Assembly (NCBI RefSeq): GCF_021462225.1
Contig: NC_061794.1
Location: 17,563,784 to 17,627,783 of the forward strand
Source of the DNA: Girardinichthys multiradiatus
Lineage: Eukaryota; Chordata; Actinopteri; Cyprinodontiformes; Goodeidae
Direction of reading: 5' to 3'
Length of the DNA: 64,000 bases
How positions within the stretch are numbered: position 1 is the stretch's first letter; each line of letters starts with the position of its first letter. The translations under genes were made by a program, and so were the position numbers. Under the pieces are notes generated by a model that saw only the letters and a program-made list of their open reading frames with translations, was not told the origin of the DNA and did no database searches. Positions 12,201-24,000 of the stretch are shown here, piece by piece.

Positions 12201-15200
12201 AAGCAGCCAAAAAGGCCCATGGTAACTCTGGAGGAGCTGTTGAGATCGACAGCTCAGTTGGAAGAATCTGTTGGCAGGATAACTTTCAGTGGTGCACTAC
12301 ACAAATCTGGCCTTTATGTTTACTAATGCCACAGGCCATGTGGGGACACAACAAACAAGTGGAAGAAGGAGTTATGGTCAGATAGGACCAAAACTGAAAG
12401 CGTTGGTCTACATGCCAAATGTTAAAATTGAAGGGAAAACTAACTGCAAATATCCTTTAACATAGCAACCCCACAGTTTAGACATGGCAGTTGCAGCATG
12501 GTAAGGGCATACATTTCTTTAGAAGAGACTGAGAAGCTAGTCAGAACTGATGAGAACTGTTGCTGGAGCAAACCCTGTTCAAGGCGTCAAAAGGCTTGGG
12601 ACTGGGCTGGAGGTCCACCTTCCAACAAGTCAAAAATCATTCACATTAGGCCAGGGCTAGATCAAAACATATTCAGATGTCGGAATGTCCTAGCCAAAGT
12701 CCAGATTTAAATCCAATTGAGAAACTATAGCAATACTTGAAAATGAAGGTTTTTGGACTCTCCCCATGCAAACCGACGGAGCTTAAGGAATTTTCTTTAA
12801 AAAAAACAAGAATGGGTAAAAAAACAGGATTTTTGATTTGTAAAGGTCATCAAGACACTTGAACATTCTGAAAAAACAACACGTATCATTTTTCTCCCAC
12901 TTCACAACTATGAGCTACTTTGTAAAGGTCTATCCCACTACATTCCAACAAAATAACATTACAGTTTATGGTCGTAATGTGTCCACGTGGGAAAAGGTTT
13001 AAGGGGTGTTAAGACTTTTGAACGGCACAGTACATGTTTGGGGGTCAGTACCTGAAAAGCCCATATTATGCAGCAACATGTTGACAATTTCCTTTACATG
13101 TTGTCTGTTGTAGATGTCAGGGACCAACAGGATGCATCTGTAATACTAGCAGTCATGAAAAAAAAGAAAAATCAAATGTTAATGCAGGAAAAGGCATCAT
13201 CGGTGTTTTTCTTCTTATTTTGGAAGGTTTGCTGAGTAGACGTCCTAATTTTGCTAAAGTTATTCTGACAGTGAAGAACTACTGCATTGCTGCCCCATAA
13301 TTTTATCAATATAAACCTTTCCTGATCAATCTTTCTTATATTTCTATCTAGGTTAACAAGAATGCAAAGAAGAAATGCATAAAAAGCTTAAATGAGACAT
13401 TTACCTTTAACTCTTTCAGGGGGATTTCCAGATGCTTCTGAATGACGTAGCTCCAGATGGTCTCGAGATCGGCCAGCACTGCAGTCAGAGAGCCTCCAGA
13501 GCCAGAGTGCACATTGAGCTGACCTCTGACGATGGGCCAGTGGCTGTTGTAACAGTCTGATGGATTCACATAAAGAGCCTGTGGCAAGGCATGATGAAGA
13601 TGGCAAAATGATACATAAACCACACAGAATTGATCAAGTATAAACAATTACTGAATGCTTTTTTTTTTTTAGTTATTTTACCTCATCTCCCACCAGATAG
13701 TTGGGCTGGTGGCTTGTGTTGGTCCACTTCACTCTTGAACTGCTGTCTAAAACTGCCGGCCGAATCAGACAGTTATAAGCTCTGGCCTAAAGATACAGAC
13801 AGGAAATTGAATGAAGTGACCAAAAACACCACATTATACACTCATCCCTTTTTGCTACAGCATCAACAGCAATTTCATAGTAAACAAACCTGCTCAGCAG
13901 ACACAGGGGTCCTTCTCACACCATTGGACATCTTCTTGGACCAGATGGCCTGGTCGACCATCTTCAGTCCATTCTGCCTTTGCTCGCTGCTCTCTGCCTT
14001 CTGCTGGACATGAAGACAAACCAGATGGAAGAAAATCTGAGCTTTGATTCAGAAGCAGCCAAATGCGAGATGCCTGCATTAGAATCGTATCTGTTGAACA
14101 GGGACTTACATTCAGACCGTCTCTCAGCAGCCAAGCATCTTCATACTTGGTCTGTCCACCTTGCCTATGTCTCCGTGCGATTACATGAGGGACGGTGACA
14201 GGGAGGGTGTCTGTGGCCCGGCCAATGCGAAGCGTTCTGGATCCGGGGTGGATCACAACCACAAAATTGCTCTGTATTTGCTATGAAACATAACAAAAAA
14301 GCACTTTCATATAAAAAAAAAAAATTAATAGTTGTGTACAAAAAACCGCCATTAGAAAAGTCAAAAATATATCTGGTGCGTCAAAATTGGAAATGTGCCC
14401 TAAAGTTTATGTCACCGTATTTAACCGAGTGAAATGTTGGTGTGTTTAATGTAAGATTTTAGTCGCCACTTGAAGCAAAAAGAAAAAGAAATTTAAAGTT
14501 AGAAACATTCAGGGGACTTATTTTATCTTTTAGAACATACATCCCTTTAGTACGGGGCTCACAGAAATGAAAAAGTTTTTCATTCTTAAAGAGTATGAAA
14601 GGCAAGTCACGCTGGTGGTGCTGGTCCAGGCTGGGTGAGTGGGATACCCTGGATTAGGAAGCTTGGGAAGTGTTGTGGGGACAAGCTGCATTCTCTCTGT
14701 TGCGTAAATGACCACCTCCAGGATGGACAGATGCAAATGTTAGAACAGCAGAACAGGAAGCATTTGTTTACTTTTTAAAAATGTACTTATTTATTCATAG
14801 GGGAGCCATATTTATCATAAGAACAGCCCTCCTCTCCTGGAAGGAGTGCACAGAAGTATCTACAATAAAATCACACCTTTACTTTTATTTTATTTTTTTA
14901 CATTTACTATATTGTTCCATCTCGTATGTAAACTGCTTGAGTATCACATAAAGTAAAATGTATTATTAAATATATTTGTTATGATTAATATTGCTGTAGG
15001 CATAAAGCACTATATGAATAAAACATATTATCACTATCATTATTAACATTACTATTATTATGTATGTGTGTAAGACGTCAATATTACGCTTCAAATGAAA
15101 TGTACCATTATACTTTTTTATTGTTATTATTTCATCCATTTACATTTTTGACAACTAATAGGGTTATTATGATGCTGATGATTACTATTCCAATAATTGT

Positions 15201-17317
15201 ATAATTTCTTAATTTATTTTGATGATTATTTACATGGGGAGAACAAGCATTTAATACACTGCCAATTTTGCAGGTTTTTCCACTTGCAAAACATGTAGAA
15301 GTGTTTAATTTTTATCATAGGATCTCTTCAACTGTGAGTGAATCTAAAACAAAAATCTAGAAAATCACATTGTGTAATTTTTAAGTAATTAATTAGCATT
15401 TTATTGCATGACTGAAGTATTTGATCAACCAACAACCAGTAAAAATCCAGGCTCTCACAAATCTGCTAGTTCTTTTTCAAGAAGCCCTCCTGTTCTCCAC
15501 TCATTACCTGTATTAACTGCACCTGTTTGAACTCGTTATCTGTATAAAAGACACCTGTCCACACACTTAATCAAACAAACTCCAGCCTCTCCACAATGGC
15601 CAAGACCATAGAGCTGGGTAAGGACGTCAGGGATAAAGTAGTAGATCTGCACAAGGCTGGGATGGGCCACAGGAAAATAACCAAGCAGCTTGGTGAGAAG
15701 GCAACAACTGTTGGTGCAATTATAAGAAAATAGAAGAAGTTCAAGCTGATGGTCAATCTCCCTCAATCTGGGGCTCCATGCAAGATCTCATCTTGTGGGG
15801 CATCAATGATCATGAGGAAGGTGATGGATCAGCCCAGAACTACACAGCAGGACCTAGTTAATGACATGAAGAGAGCTGGGACCACAGTCTCAAAGAAGAC
15901 CATTAGTAACACTACGCCGCCATGGATTGAAATCCTGCAGCACAGGCAAGGTCCCCCTGCTCAAGCCAGAACATGTCCAGGCCCGTCTGAAGTTTGCCAG
16001 CTACCATCTGGGTGATCCAGAGGAGGAATGGGAGAAGGTCATGTTGTCTGATGAGACTAAATTAGAGCATTTGGTCTAAACTCCACTCATCTTGTTTGGA
16101 GGAAGAAGAAGGACTAGTACAACCCCAAGAACACCATCCCTAACGTGAAGCATGGAGGTGGAAACATCATTCTATAGGGATGCCTTTCTGCAAAGGAGAC
16201 AGGACGACTGCATCATATTGAGGGGAGGATGGATGGGACCATGTATCGGGAGATCTTAGCCAGCAATGTCCTTCACTCAGTAAGGGCATTGAAGATGGGT
16301 CGTGGCTGGGTCTTCCCAGCAACTGAGTGGCTCCGTAAGAGGCTTCTCAAGGTCCTGAAGCGGCCTAGGCAGTCTCCAGACCTGAACCCGATTGAAAATC
16401 TTTGGAGGGAGCTGAAAGTCCGTATTGCCCAGCGAGAGCCCTGAAACCTCAAGATCTGTATGGAGGAGTGGTACAAAATCCCTGCTGCAGTGTGAGCACA
16501 CCTCATCAACAACTACTGGAAACATTTTACATGTGTACAATCAAAGGTTTCTGTACCAAATATTCAGTCTTTTTTTCTGATGTGTTAAATACTTGTACTC
16601 TTCAACTGTGAGTGATTCCATCACTCACAGTTGAAGAGTACCTATGATTAAAAAATGTAAGACCTCTACATGCTTTGCAAGTGGGAAAACCAGCAAAATC
16701 AGCAGTGTATCAAATACTTGTTCTCCCCACTGTAAATTATATGTAAAGCATCTTTCAGTACTGCGTAAAGCAATCATTTAATATTTTTGTTATATTTTAT
16801 TTACTTGGTTTGATACTGTTTTGGTTACGATCATGACTATTATTATCGTCAACATTATTGGTATCATTAACTCATGTTGCATCTTTATTCCTCCATTTAT
16901 AATCATTGCCTGTTTTAACTAGAACACTAACAGAATGAAACCAAAGCATTGTGACTATTAAAGGACAAATTATTTAGTCATTTATCTTTGATCTGTGCTT
17001 CCTCGCATTTATTCGCTGCACATCTAAACTAGGCTTTTACCCATAAAACGGTTAAAAAAAAACTTCTTTTTAAAACTTTTCTTGTAGTAAAACGGGTTTA
17101 TTTTTTTAAATAAATATTCATTAAATAGATCAAGTTTAGTAATATAAAACATTCAAAGAAATAAAGGCAGAGGTACCTCCTGAGCAGGTTCAGGGATAGC
17201 TGCAGGAGCGATGGGTCTCTTCACTCCGCGCTGTTGCTCCTTCTCTTTCTCTTTCTCCTTATCCCGATCCTTTTCCTTCTCCTTCCCGTTGTCCTGCTCT
17301 TTCTCGGCCTGAGTCAT
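9299..17317 (-). CDS. actr8: Actin-related protein 8 (INO80 complex subunit)
   Basis: Nuclear actin-like subunit of the INO80 chromatin remodeller. Thirteen coding exons on the minus strand: 17317-17177, 14280-14110, 14000-13890, 13786-13682, 13578-13405, 13145-13052, 11568-11436, 11340-11187, 11027-10932, 10798-10658, 10576-10261, 10077-9914, 9442-9299. They sum to 1944 nt and 647 residues; human ACTR8 has 624. It starts MTQAEK followed by a lysine/glutamate-rich stretch and GVKRPI. The actin fold shows in [50 protein letters not shown] and [10 protein letters not shown]. The end [17 protein letters not shown] is almost invariant in vertebrates. The exon at 10576-10261 encodes a Gly/Ser/Met-rich insert longer than in human. 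Introns 1 and 6 hold Tc1 relics. The acceptor of the last exon (9443-9444) has a weak pyrimidine tract. Confidence 0.96.
11664..13030 (+). mobile_element. Degenerate Tc1-like transposon in actr8 intron 6
   Basis: The left end contains CACATTACAACCACCGACTTTAATG. The right end contains the complementary TTTATGGTCGTAATGTG and finishes GGCACAG before TA. Between them are eroded pieces of a Tc1 transposase on the plus strand, recognisable by phrases such as CATGGTAACTCTGGAGGAGCTG and AAAGTCCAGATTTAAATCCAATTGAGAA (the SPDLNPIE motif). No frame is open for more than about 85 codons. The left boundary is approximate. Confidence 0.75.
15596..16444 (+). pseudogene. Broken Tc1 transposase
   Basis: Starts [20 protein letters not shown], the DNA-binding head of a Tc1 transposase, and meets a TAG at about 15732. 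Downstream pieces in shifted frames include [21 protein letters not shown] and [16 protein letters not shown], the end of the DDE catalytic domain. Several frameshifts and stops make it non-functional. Confidence 0.85.
16595..16641. repeat. Perfect 21-bp inverted repeat
   Basis: Arms at 16595-16615 and 16621-16641 are exact reverse complements, separated by TTCCA. The arm sequence is the inner end of the Tc1 terminal repeat (CTCTTCAACTGTGAGTGA, also near 15325). The palindrome is therefore formed by two head-to-head copies of that inner segment at the right end. Confidence 0.9.
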
Positions 17318-17767
17318 GGTCACACTTTACATTTTAGGAAAATTCATCAGGACAACAACAAAGCCTATTGGTGCTTAAAAGACTCAAGAGGTAACAAACG
17401 TTCAGCCTTGCTTTCACCTGACTGGAAATTCAGTGAAGCTTTTTACTTCCGTGTTTTGTCACGTGATTCTTCTTCAGGGGGATTTCTGGCGGTTGGCTAA
17501 CAGCGTCATGGTGCATTACTGCCACCAACTGGTAAGGAGTGTTATATAGGAAGATGATCTTGACAAGTTTTACTCAGAATAACTCTTGGAGACCTTTCTC
17601 TAATTCTTTCTAGGTTTAACGTGGAAATTTCTACTTTTGAGTAAAAGTGGAATGCATTATCAAACTACATCCTTCAAACAACAAATCATTTTCAGTTAAT
17701 AAAGATGTTTTTCTTATTTTCTTGTAACAGAAAAACAACAAACAGAAAAAGCCCAAATTCTGTTCTA

Positions 17768-19373
17768 CAGGTCCTTCTCAAAATATTAGCATATTGTGAT
17801 AAAGTTCATTATTTTCCATAATGTCATGATGAAAATTTAACATATATTTTAGATTCATTGCACACTAACTGAAATATTTCAGGTCTTTTATTGTCTTAAT
17901 ACGGATGATTTTGGCGTACAGCTCATGAAAACCCAAAATTCCTATCTCACAAATTTAGCATATTTCATCCGACCAATAAAAGAAAAGTGTTTTTAATACA
18001 AAAAACGTCAATCTTCAAATAATCATGTAAAGTTATGCACTCAATACTTGGTCGGGAATCCTTTGGCAGAAATGACTGCTTCAATGCGGCGTGACATGGA
18101 GGCAATCAGCCTGTGGCACTGCTGAGGTCTTATGGAGGCCCAGGATGCTTCGATAGCGGCCTTTAGCTCATCCAGAGTGTTGGGTCTTGAGTCTCTCAAC
18201 GTTCTCTTCACAATATCCCACAGATTCTCTATGGGGTTCAGGTCAGGAGAGTTGGCAGGCCAATTGAGCACAGTGATACCATGGTCAGTAAACCATTTAC
18301 CAGTGGTTTTGGCACTGTGAGCAGGTGCCAGGTCGTGCTGAAAAATGAAATCTTCATCTCCATAAAGCTTTGCAGCAGATGGAAGCATGAAGTGCTCCAA
18401 AATCTCCTGATAGCTAGCTGCATTGACCCTGCCCTTGATAAAACACAGTGGACCAACACCAGCAGCTGACACGGCACCCCGGACCATCACTGACTGTGGG
18501 TACTTGACACTGGACTTCTGGCATTTTGGCATTTCCTTCTCCCCAGTCTTCCTCCAGACTCTGGCACCTTGATTTCTGAATGACATGCAGAATTTGCTTT
18601 CATCCGAAAAAAGTACTTTGGACCACTGAGCAACAGTCCAGTGCTGCTTCTCTGTAGCCCAGGTCAGGCGCTTCTGCCGCTGTTTCTGGTTCAAAAGTGG
18701 CTTGACCTGGGGAATGCGGCACCTGTAGCCCATTTCCTGCACACGCCTGTTCACGGTGGCTCTGGATGTTTCTACTCCACACTCAGTCCACTGCTTCTGC
18801 AGGTCCCCCAAGGTCTGGAATCGGCCCTTCTCCACAATCTTCCTCAGGGTCCGGTCACCTCTTCTCGTTGTGCAGCGTTTTCTGCCACACTTTTTCCTTC
18901 CCACAGACTTCCCACTGAGGTGCCTTGATACAGCACTTTGGGAACAGCCTATTCGTTCAGAAATGTCTTTCTGAGTCTTACCCTCTTGCTTGAGGGTGTC
19001 AATAGTGGCCTTCTGGACAGCAGTCAGGTCGGCAGTCTTACCCATGATTGGGGTTTTGAGTGATGAACCAGGCTGGGAGTTTTAAAGGCCTCAGGAATCT
19101 TTTGCAGGTGTTTAGAGTTAACTCGTTGATTCAGATGATTAGGTTCATAGCTTGTTTAGAGACCCTTTTAATGATATGCTAATTTTGTGAGATAAGAATT
19201 TTGGGTTTTCATGAGCTGTATGCCAAAATCATCCGTATTAAGACAATAAAAGACCTGAAATATTTCAGTTAGTGTGCAATGAATCTAAAATATATGAATG
19301 TTAAATTTTCATCATGACATTATGGAAAATAATGAACTTTATCACAATATGCTAATATTTTGAGAAGGACCTG
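17768..19373 (-). mobile_element. Tc1/mariner transposon with intact transposase frame
   Basis: TA target duplications at 17766-17767 and 19374-19375 flank inverted ends beginning CAGGTCCTTCTCAAAATATT. The inverted repeats are long, roughly 210 bases, and nearly identical. The right repeat carries an extra TTCAT-like group and lacks a short piece. A second member of the family lies at 50176-51787. The left end is about 450 bases upstream of the actr8 start codon. Confidence 0.95.
18041..19045 (-). CDS. Tc1-family DD34E transposase
   Basis: Uninterrupted 334-residue frame, close to the roughly 340 residues usual for Tc1 transposases. Residues 1-50 form a paired-like helix-turn-helix ([19 protein letters not shown]), followed by a basic GRKKCGRKR linker in the place of the GRPR hook. 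The catalytic triad is visible: D in [10 protein letters not shown] in [10 protein letters not shown], and E in [12 protein letters not shown] with exactly 34 residues between the second D and the E. Cut-and-paste transposition at TA sites is the family function. I see no frameshift or stop. One unusual spot is VMVRGAVS, where the copy at 50.2 kb and most relatives have VMVWGAVS. Activity is therefore uncertain. Confidence 0.93.
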   Translation of the reverse strand: MGKTADLTAVQKATIDTLKQEGKTQKDISERIGCSQSAVSRHLSGKSVGRKKCGRKRCTTRRGDRTLRKIVEKGRFQTLGDLQKQWTECGVETSRATVNRRVQEMGYRCRIPQVKPLLNQKQRQKRLTWATEKQHWTVAQWSKVLFSDESKFCMSFRNQGARVWRKTGEKEMPKCQKSSVKYPQSVMVRGAVSAAGVGPLCFIKGRVNAASYQEILEHFMLPSAAKLYGDEDFIFQHDLAPAHSAKTTGKWFTDHGITVLNWPANSPDLNPIENLWDIVKRTLRDSRPNTLDELKAAIEASWASIRPQQCHRLIASMSRRIEAVISAKGFPTKY

Positions 19374-19375
19374 TA

Positions 19376-21011
19376 TAACTGGGACAGTTGTTACTGAGGT
19401 GGTATTTGTTATAGAAGGTTCTGCAAACCACTGGATTAACCCAAGCAAACCTAATATCAATAAACCAAAAAACAAATTTATTTTCTTCATAAGAGCACTT
19501 ACTGGCAAATAATGAAACATTATACTATAGCATAAGCCTATTGAATTTCTACTTTAAATATCCAGAAGGTTAAACAACTTTTTAACATTTTCTAATTGAT
19601 TAATTACCTCAGCTCTTTGTGTTTTTCTACACTAAATATATACACCTTTTATTGTTTCCCCTTGAAGACAACATTCATGTTTTCCTTTAACATTTTTACT
19701 ATTAAGTGCAACATGTTCTCCCTGAAGTTTTGCTAGTACCCTTTCATATTTTATGATTTTCTTTTGTTTTTTTACAATTTTTCCTTAAGTTTTTTTTAAG
19801 ATGCCGCTGAGAAGTACTGTGTTCTATAGATCTTTTATGTGTATTTTTCTTTTGTTTAATTTCATTTCAGTCTGGTACCCAAACAAATGTGACTGCTTGT
19901 CCTATCATCTCCTACCACATCAAATACACCAGAAACAAAATCGCAAAATTGATTAGAATATTTTTTTTAAAATAAAAGATTAAATAAATGTAAAAGGCTT
20001 GCATATCATATATTCATCTTTGGTTATTCATAATGTTCAGAAATATGGGGAACATGTGAATAAAACAAATGTTGACATTTGAATGTTGATATATCGGTTA
20101 GGTTGCAAAAAAGAATAGATATATACTACCTGTCAATTCCATAAGCACTGAATATCAGGATAAATCTGATTGCACTTGACTGTTTTCCACTTGTGACTAA
20201 TTGTGGAAAATTGCTGTCATTAAAGAATGAATGGTGACAAAAAGCTTGGATATAGCCTCGGATCAACAGCAACAATCAGTCTTTTGAGGTAATGATCATG
20301 TTTTGACATAAATTTGAATGCTTCAGACCAGCCAACTGCAAAGCCCCCTGATTTTATGGAGAAGTACACACCTGCTGATGCATTTTTAACTTTAATACCA
20401 TTTTCATCTGCTGAAGATAAGCACCAGTTTCCCTGCGACCCACTATGGAAGAAGCGGTATAGAAAATGACTGACGGACCATTTTGATTATTATTAAACAT
20501 TTTAAAGTGAAATAAGGATAGAGAATACTCTTTTCATTTTTTTATTTGTACAGATATTCAAAAAACGTGGTTTTCTTTCCACTCCCAAATGATTCACTAC
20601 TTTCTGCTGGTCTATCACATAAATCCCAATAAAATACATAAAAGTTTTAGGGTGTCATATGAAAACATGTCAAAAAGTTTAAGTTTAGAAATATGTTTGC
20701 CAGGCAATGTATTTAAGATTAAAGAAAAAATAAACAACTCCGACAAACAGTTCTTAAAATGCACTATACAATTCAGCAAAGAAAAGATGACTACCTACTT
20801 GCCACTGTCACCATGGCAGCAAAGTACTACTGCCATTAATCACTTTTTTTTAATGTAATGTAACTTTGTTATTTTGTTTAAATATTAAGAAACAGAACAA
20901 AATACAAACTAGGAGGCTAACATGGTATATCAGAAAAACAACAATAAGGACAAACAAGACAGACAATAGAAAATAGATCCTATTTTTGTCTACATGTCAT
21001 CCTCAACATTT
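19376..21011. other. Intergenic DNA between the Tc1 element and il17rb
   Basis: A+T-rich sequence without a recognisable gene. A Tc1 terminal-repeat fragment is at 20570-20680. The il17rb 3' UTR should begin at the right edge and run leftward. I did not identify a confident polyadenylation signal. Confidence 0.4.
20570..20680. mobile_element. Tc1 terminal fragment
   Basis: Contains CTGGTCTATCACATAAATCCCAATAAAATACAT, the same terminal segment that the intron-6 element of actr8 carries in eroded form (GTCTATCCCACTACATTCCAACAAAATAACATTACA near 12930). No transposase sequence is attached. Confidence 0.5.
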
Positions 21012-24000
21012 TCAACACAGATCTTTATTCAGCATCCTGTCGGATATTCCTGGCTTTTTTGCGCTGAGCATTTTTATAGCTTCCCTTAATTTCGCTGTAC
21101 TGTTTCGACTGTAGAAAAGCTCAGGTTTGAACAACAGCGGTAATATCTTCTTCCCAACTTTCCTCTGAGCATGAAGACTCTTACAGAGTCTGTTCAAATC
21201 TTTCATCAGACAGAAAGTCCTGCAAGTTTGCAGCTCTGGCAGCAAAACACGATAATTTTTGTCCTTCTGTGCATGCAGCTGCACCACCCAGAACTTGGCC
21301 AGCTCGGTGGCACTCTTAGCGTGGCTGGCCACAATTCTGAGAATCAAAGGGTAAAGGTCATGAGCTGCAGCTGGGATGGAATGTTCCGGGAGGTTCTTGG
21401 TGGGAGTCGAGTGTCCTGGCAAAAAGGACGACTACAAGAAGAGAAAAACCTTTTTTACAAGAAGAAGAAGTGATCAGAGTTAAAGAATGACAATTAAGAC
21501 ACAACTTACAGTTTCCACCAGAGGGGTGATGATCAGCACACGATCAGCAACCTTCACTTGTTCAGCTAACCAACGCAGTGGTCCCAATTCTGCAATTTTT
21601 TCCTGCTGCCACATATCAATTGCCACTTTGCAGCCACCGTGCCATTGCAGAAACTCCACCAGCGCCACCACGGACCGCTGAAAGGCCGGCGTCTCCGCAG
21701 GGTACACCACAAGCACTGAGACTGGAGCCATGGGGGCCACGGGGATGATTTCAAAACCCGAGTATGACACAAAAATCTTATCTGGACACAATGGATAAAA
21801 GGGGCAATTACTTAAAGCACTAGTGATGTCAAAGCAAACTTTAGGTGCTTTAAAATGTGCAGCTGATGCATGCATGAATCAGTACTTTATTCATTTAAAT
21901 TCTAAATCCAAGGTGCTAACGTATGCCTCAGTGGCGTATAGATAAAGAAAGTCTACTGGGAAATGTTGCAGAAAGATTGCTGCAATTTAGGTGGGAAGCA
22001 TTTTGAAAAATACCGACACAGCAGGACAGACAAATCTAAACAATCTTCAAGGGAAGGGCCTGTTTATCCTGTCTACTTTCTGTTATTTCATCCCTGCTCA
22101 TCACATGCAAAAAAAATATACATTTTACTTACAGATAATAAAACAGGAACTCATAATTATTACAGAGGCTACGACTCCAACAAAGATTAAAGTGGCATCC
22201 TCAATCCCTGTTTCTGCAAAAGGAAAACATAGATGACATTATGATGAGATATTTCCACACAGCTGCAAAAGAGCTAAAAGCAGAGATCTCAGTTTGGCCA
22301 AGCATGACAACTATTGCTGGCATCCAAAAATCCAAAAATAACACACTATGGATTTTAACTGGCTACAGTTCAGTTCAGACACACATTTAACTGAAGCTCC
22401 TTACTTGTTTTTTTATAAACATCTTAACAAGTTTGATTTTAGCAAAGCAACACAATAGATAACTTGCAAATTGAGCTATGCTCTCAGGGTTTCTGCAGGT
22501 TTTGGTAAAATGAGTTTAAGTCCCGTTTAAGACCACTATGACTTAAAATTTAAGACATGAAAATATTATCATCTTAATAACTTACTTACCTTTTCACCTA
22601 GATTTACTTTACTTAATAACTAAAGCAGGTAAAACAACTTTTTCAACTTAAAATGGTGTTTTTTTTCAGCTTGCAACTTGAGTACTTTTATATCTACCTA
22701 ACAGTATTACCTATATACTGTAGTAAGAGTTTTGTTTCCAACAGGGCTTACGTTCCTGCATCATAGGGCTTGTAGTTTTGTCATACATAATGGCGGATAA
22801 TGTCAAACATAATAAGACCCGATTTCCGTAGAGACCTAGAAATCATGGAAAAAATGAAGCCTGGGAGTTAAACAAAAATGATGGCAATTAATGGAAAAAT
22901 TCTGATATAAGGCTTAACCAAGCATAGTAAAATGGTAAATTGCCTGCGCTTGGAAAGCGTTTTTATCTAGTCCCAGGCCTTCAAAGCGTATTATGCTATA
23001 TATACAGTACAGACCAAAAGTTTGGACACACCTTCTCATTCAAAGAGTTGTCTTTATTTTCATGACTATGAATATTGTAACTTCACACTGAAGGCATCAA
23101 AACTATAAATTAACACATGTGGAATTATATACTGAACAAAAAAGTGTGAAAGAACTGAAAATATGTCTTATATTCTAGGTTCTTCAAAGTAGCCACCTTT
23201 TGCTTTGATTACTGCTCCGCACACTCTTGGCATTCTGTTGATGAGCTTCAAGAGGTAGTCACCTGAAATGGTTTTCACTTCACAGGTGTGCCCTGTCAGG
23301 TTTAATAAATGGGATTTCAAGCCTTATAAATGGGGTGGGACCATCAGTTGTGTTGTGCAGGAGGTGGATACAGTACACAGCTGATAGTCCTACTGAATAG
23401 ACTGTTAGAATTTGTATTATGGCAAGAAAAAAGCAGCTAAGTAAAGAAAAACGAGTGGCCATCATTACTTTAAGAAATGAAGGTCAGTCAGTCTGAACAA
23501 TTGGGAAAACTTTGAAAGTGTCCCCAAGTGCAGTCGCAAAAACCATCAAGCGCTACAAAGAAACTGGCTCACATGAGGACCAGGAAAGGAAAGACAAAGA
23601 GTCACCTCTGGACTGCAGAGTGAAGGCAAAAGGGCCAACAAGTGCTAAGCATCTCTTGGAACTCCTTCAAGACTGTTGGAAAACTATTTCAGGTGACTAC
23701 CTCTTGAAGCTCATCAACAGAATGCCAAGAGTGTGCGGAGCAGTAATCAAAGCAGAAGGTGGCTACTTTGAAGAACCTAGAATATAAGACATATTTTCAG
23801 TTGTTTCACACTTTTTTGTTCAGTATATAATTCCTCGTGTTAATTCATAGTTTTGATGCCTTCAGTGTGAAGCTACAATATTCATAGTCATGAAAATAAA
23901 GAAAACTCTTTGAATGAGGTGTGTCCAAACTTTTGGTCTGTACTGTATATATATATATATATATATATATGCAAAGAAAGCAAGGCATTTATTGAGTTGT

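Larger units (their letters stand above)
15233..16732 (+). mobile_element. Tc1-like transposon in actr8 intron 1
   Basis: Bounded by TA on both sides (15231-15232 and 16733-16734). Inverted ends start CATGGGGAGAACAAG at left and CAGTGGGGAGAACAAG, read inward, at right. Homology of the two ends continues over roughly 110 bases, down to a CTCTTCAACTGTGAGTGA block. It encloses a broken transposase. Length 1.5 kb is typical for the family. Confidence 0.88.

Noticed and set aside
18641..18928. Plus-strand open frames opposite the Tc1 transposase, also seen at 50631-50918
   Set aside because: They recur only because the two Tc1 copies are near-identical. They are antisense shadows of the transposase.
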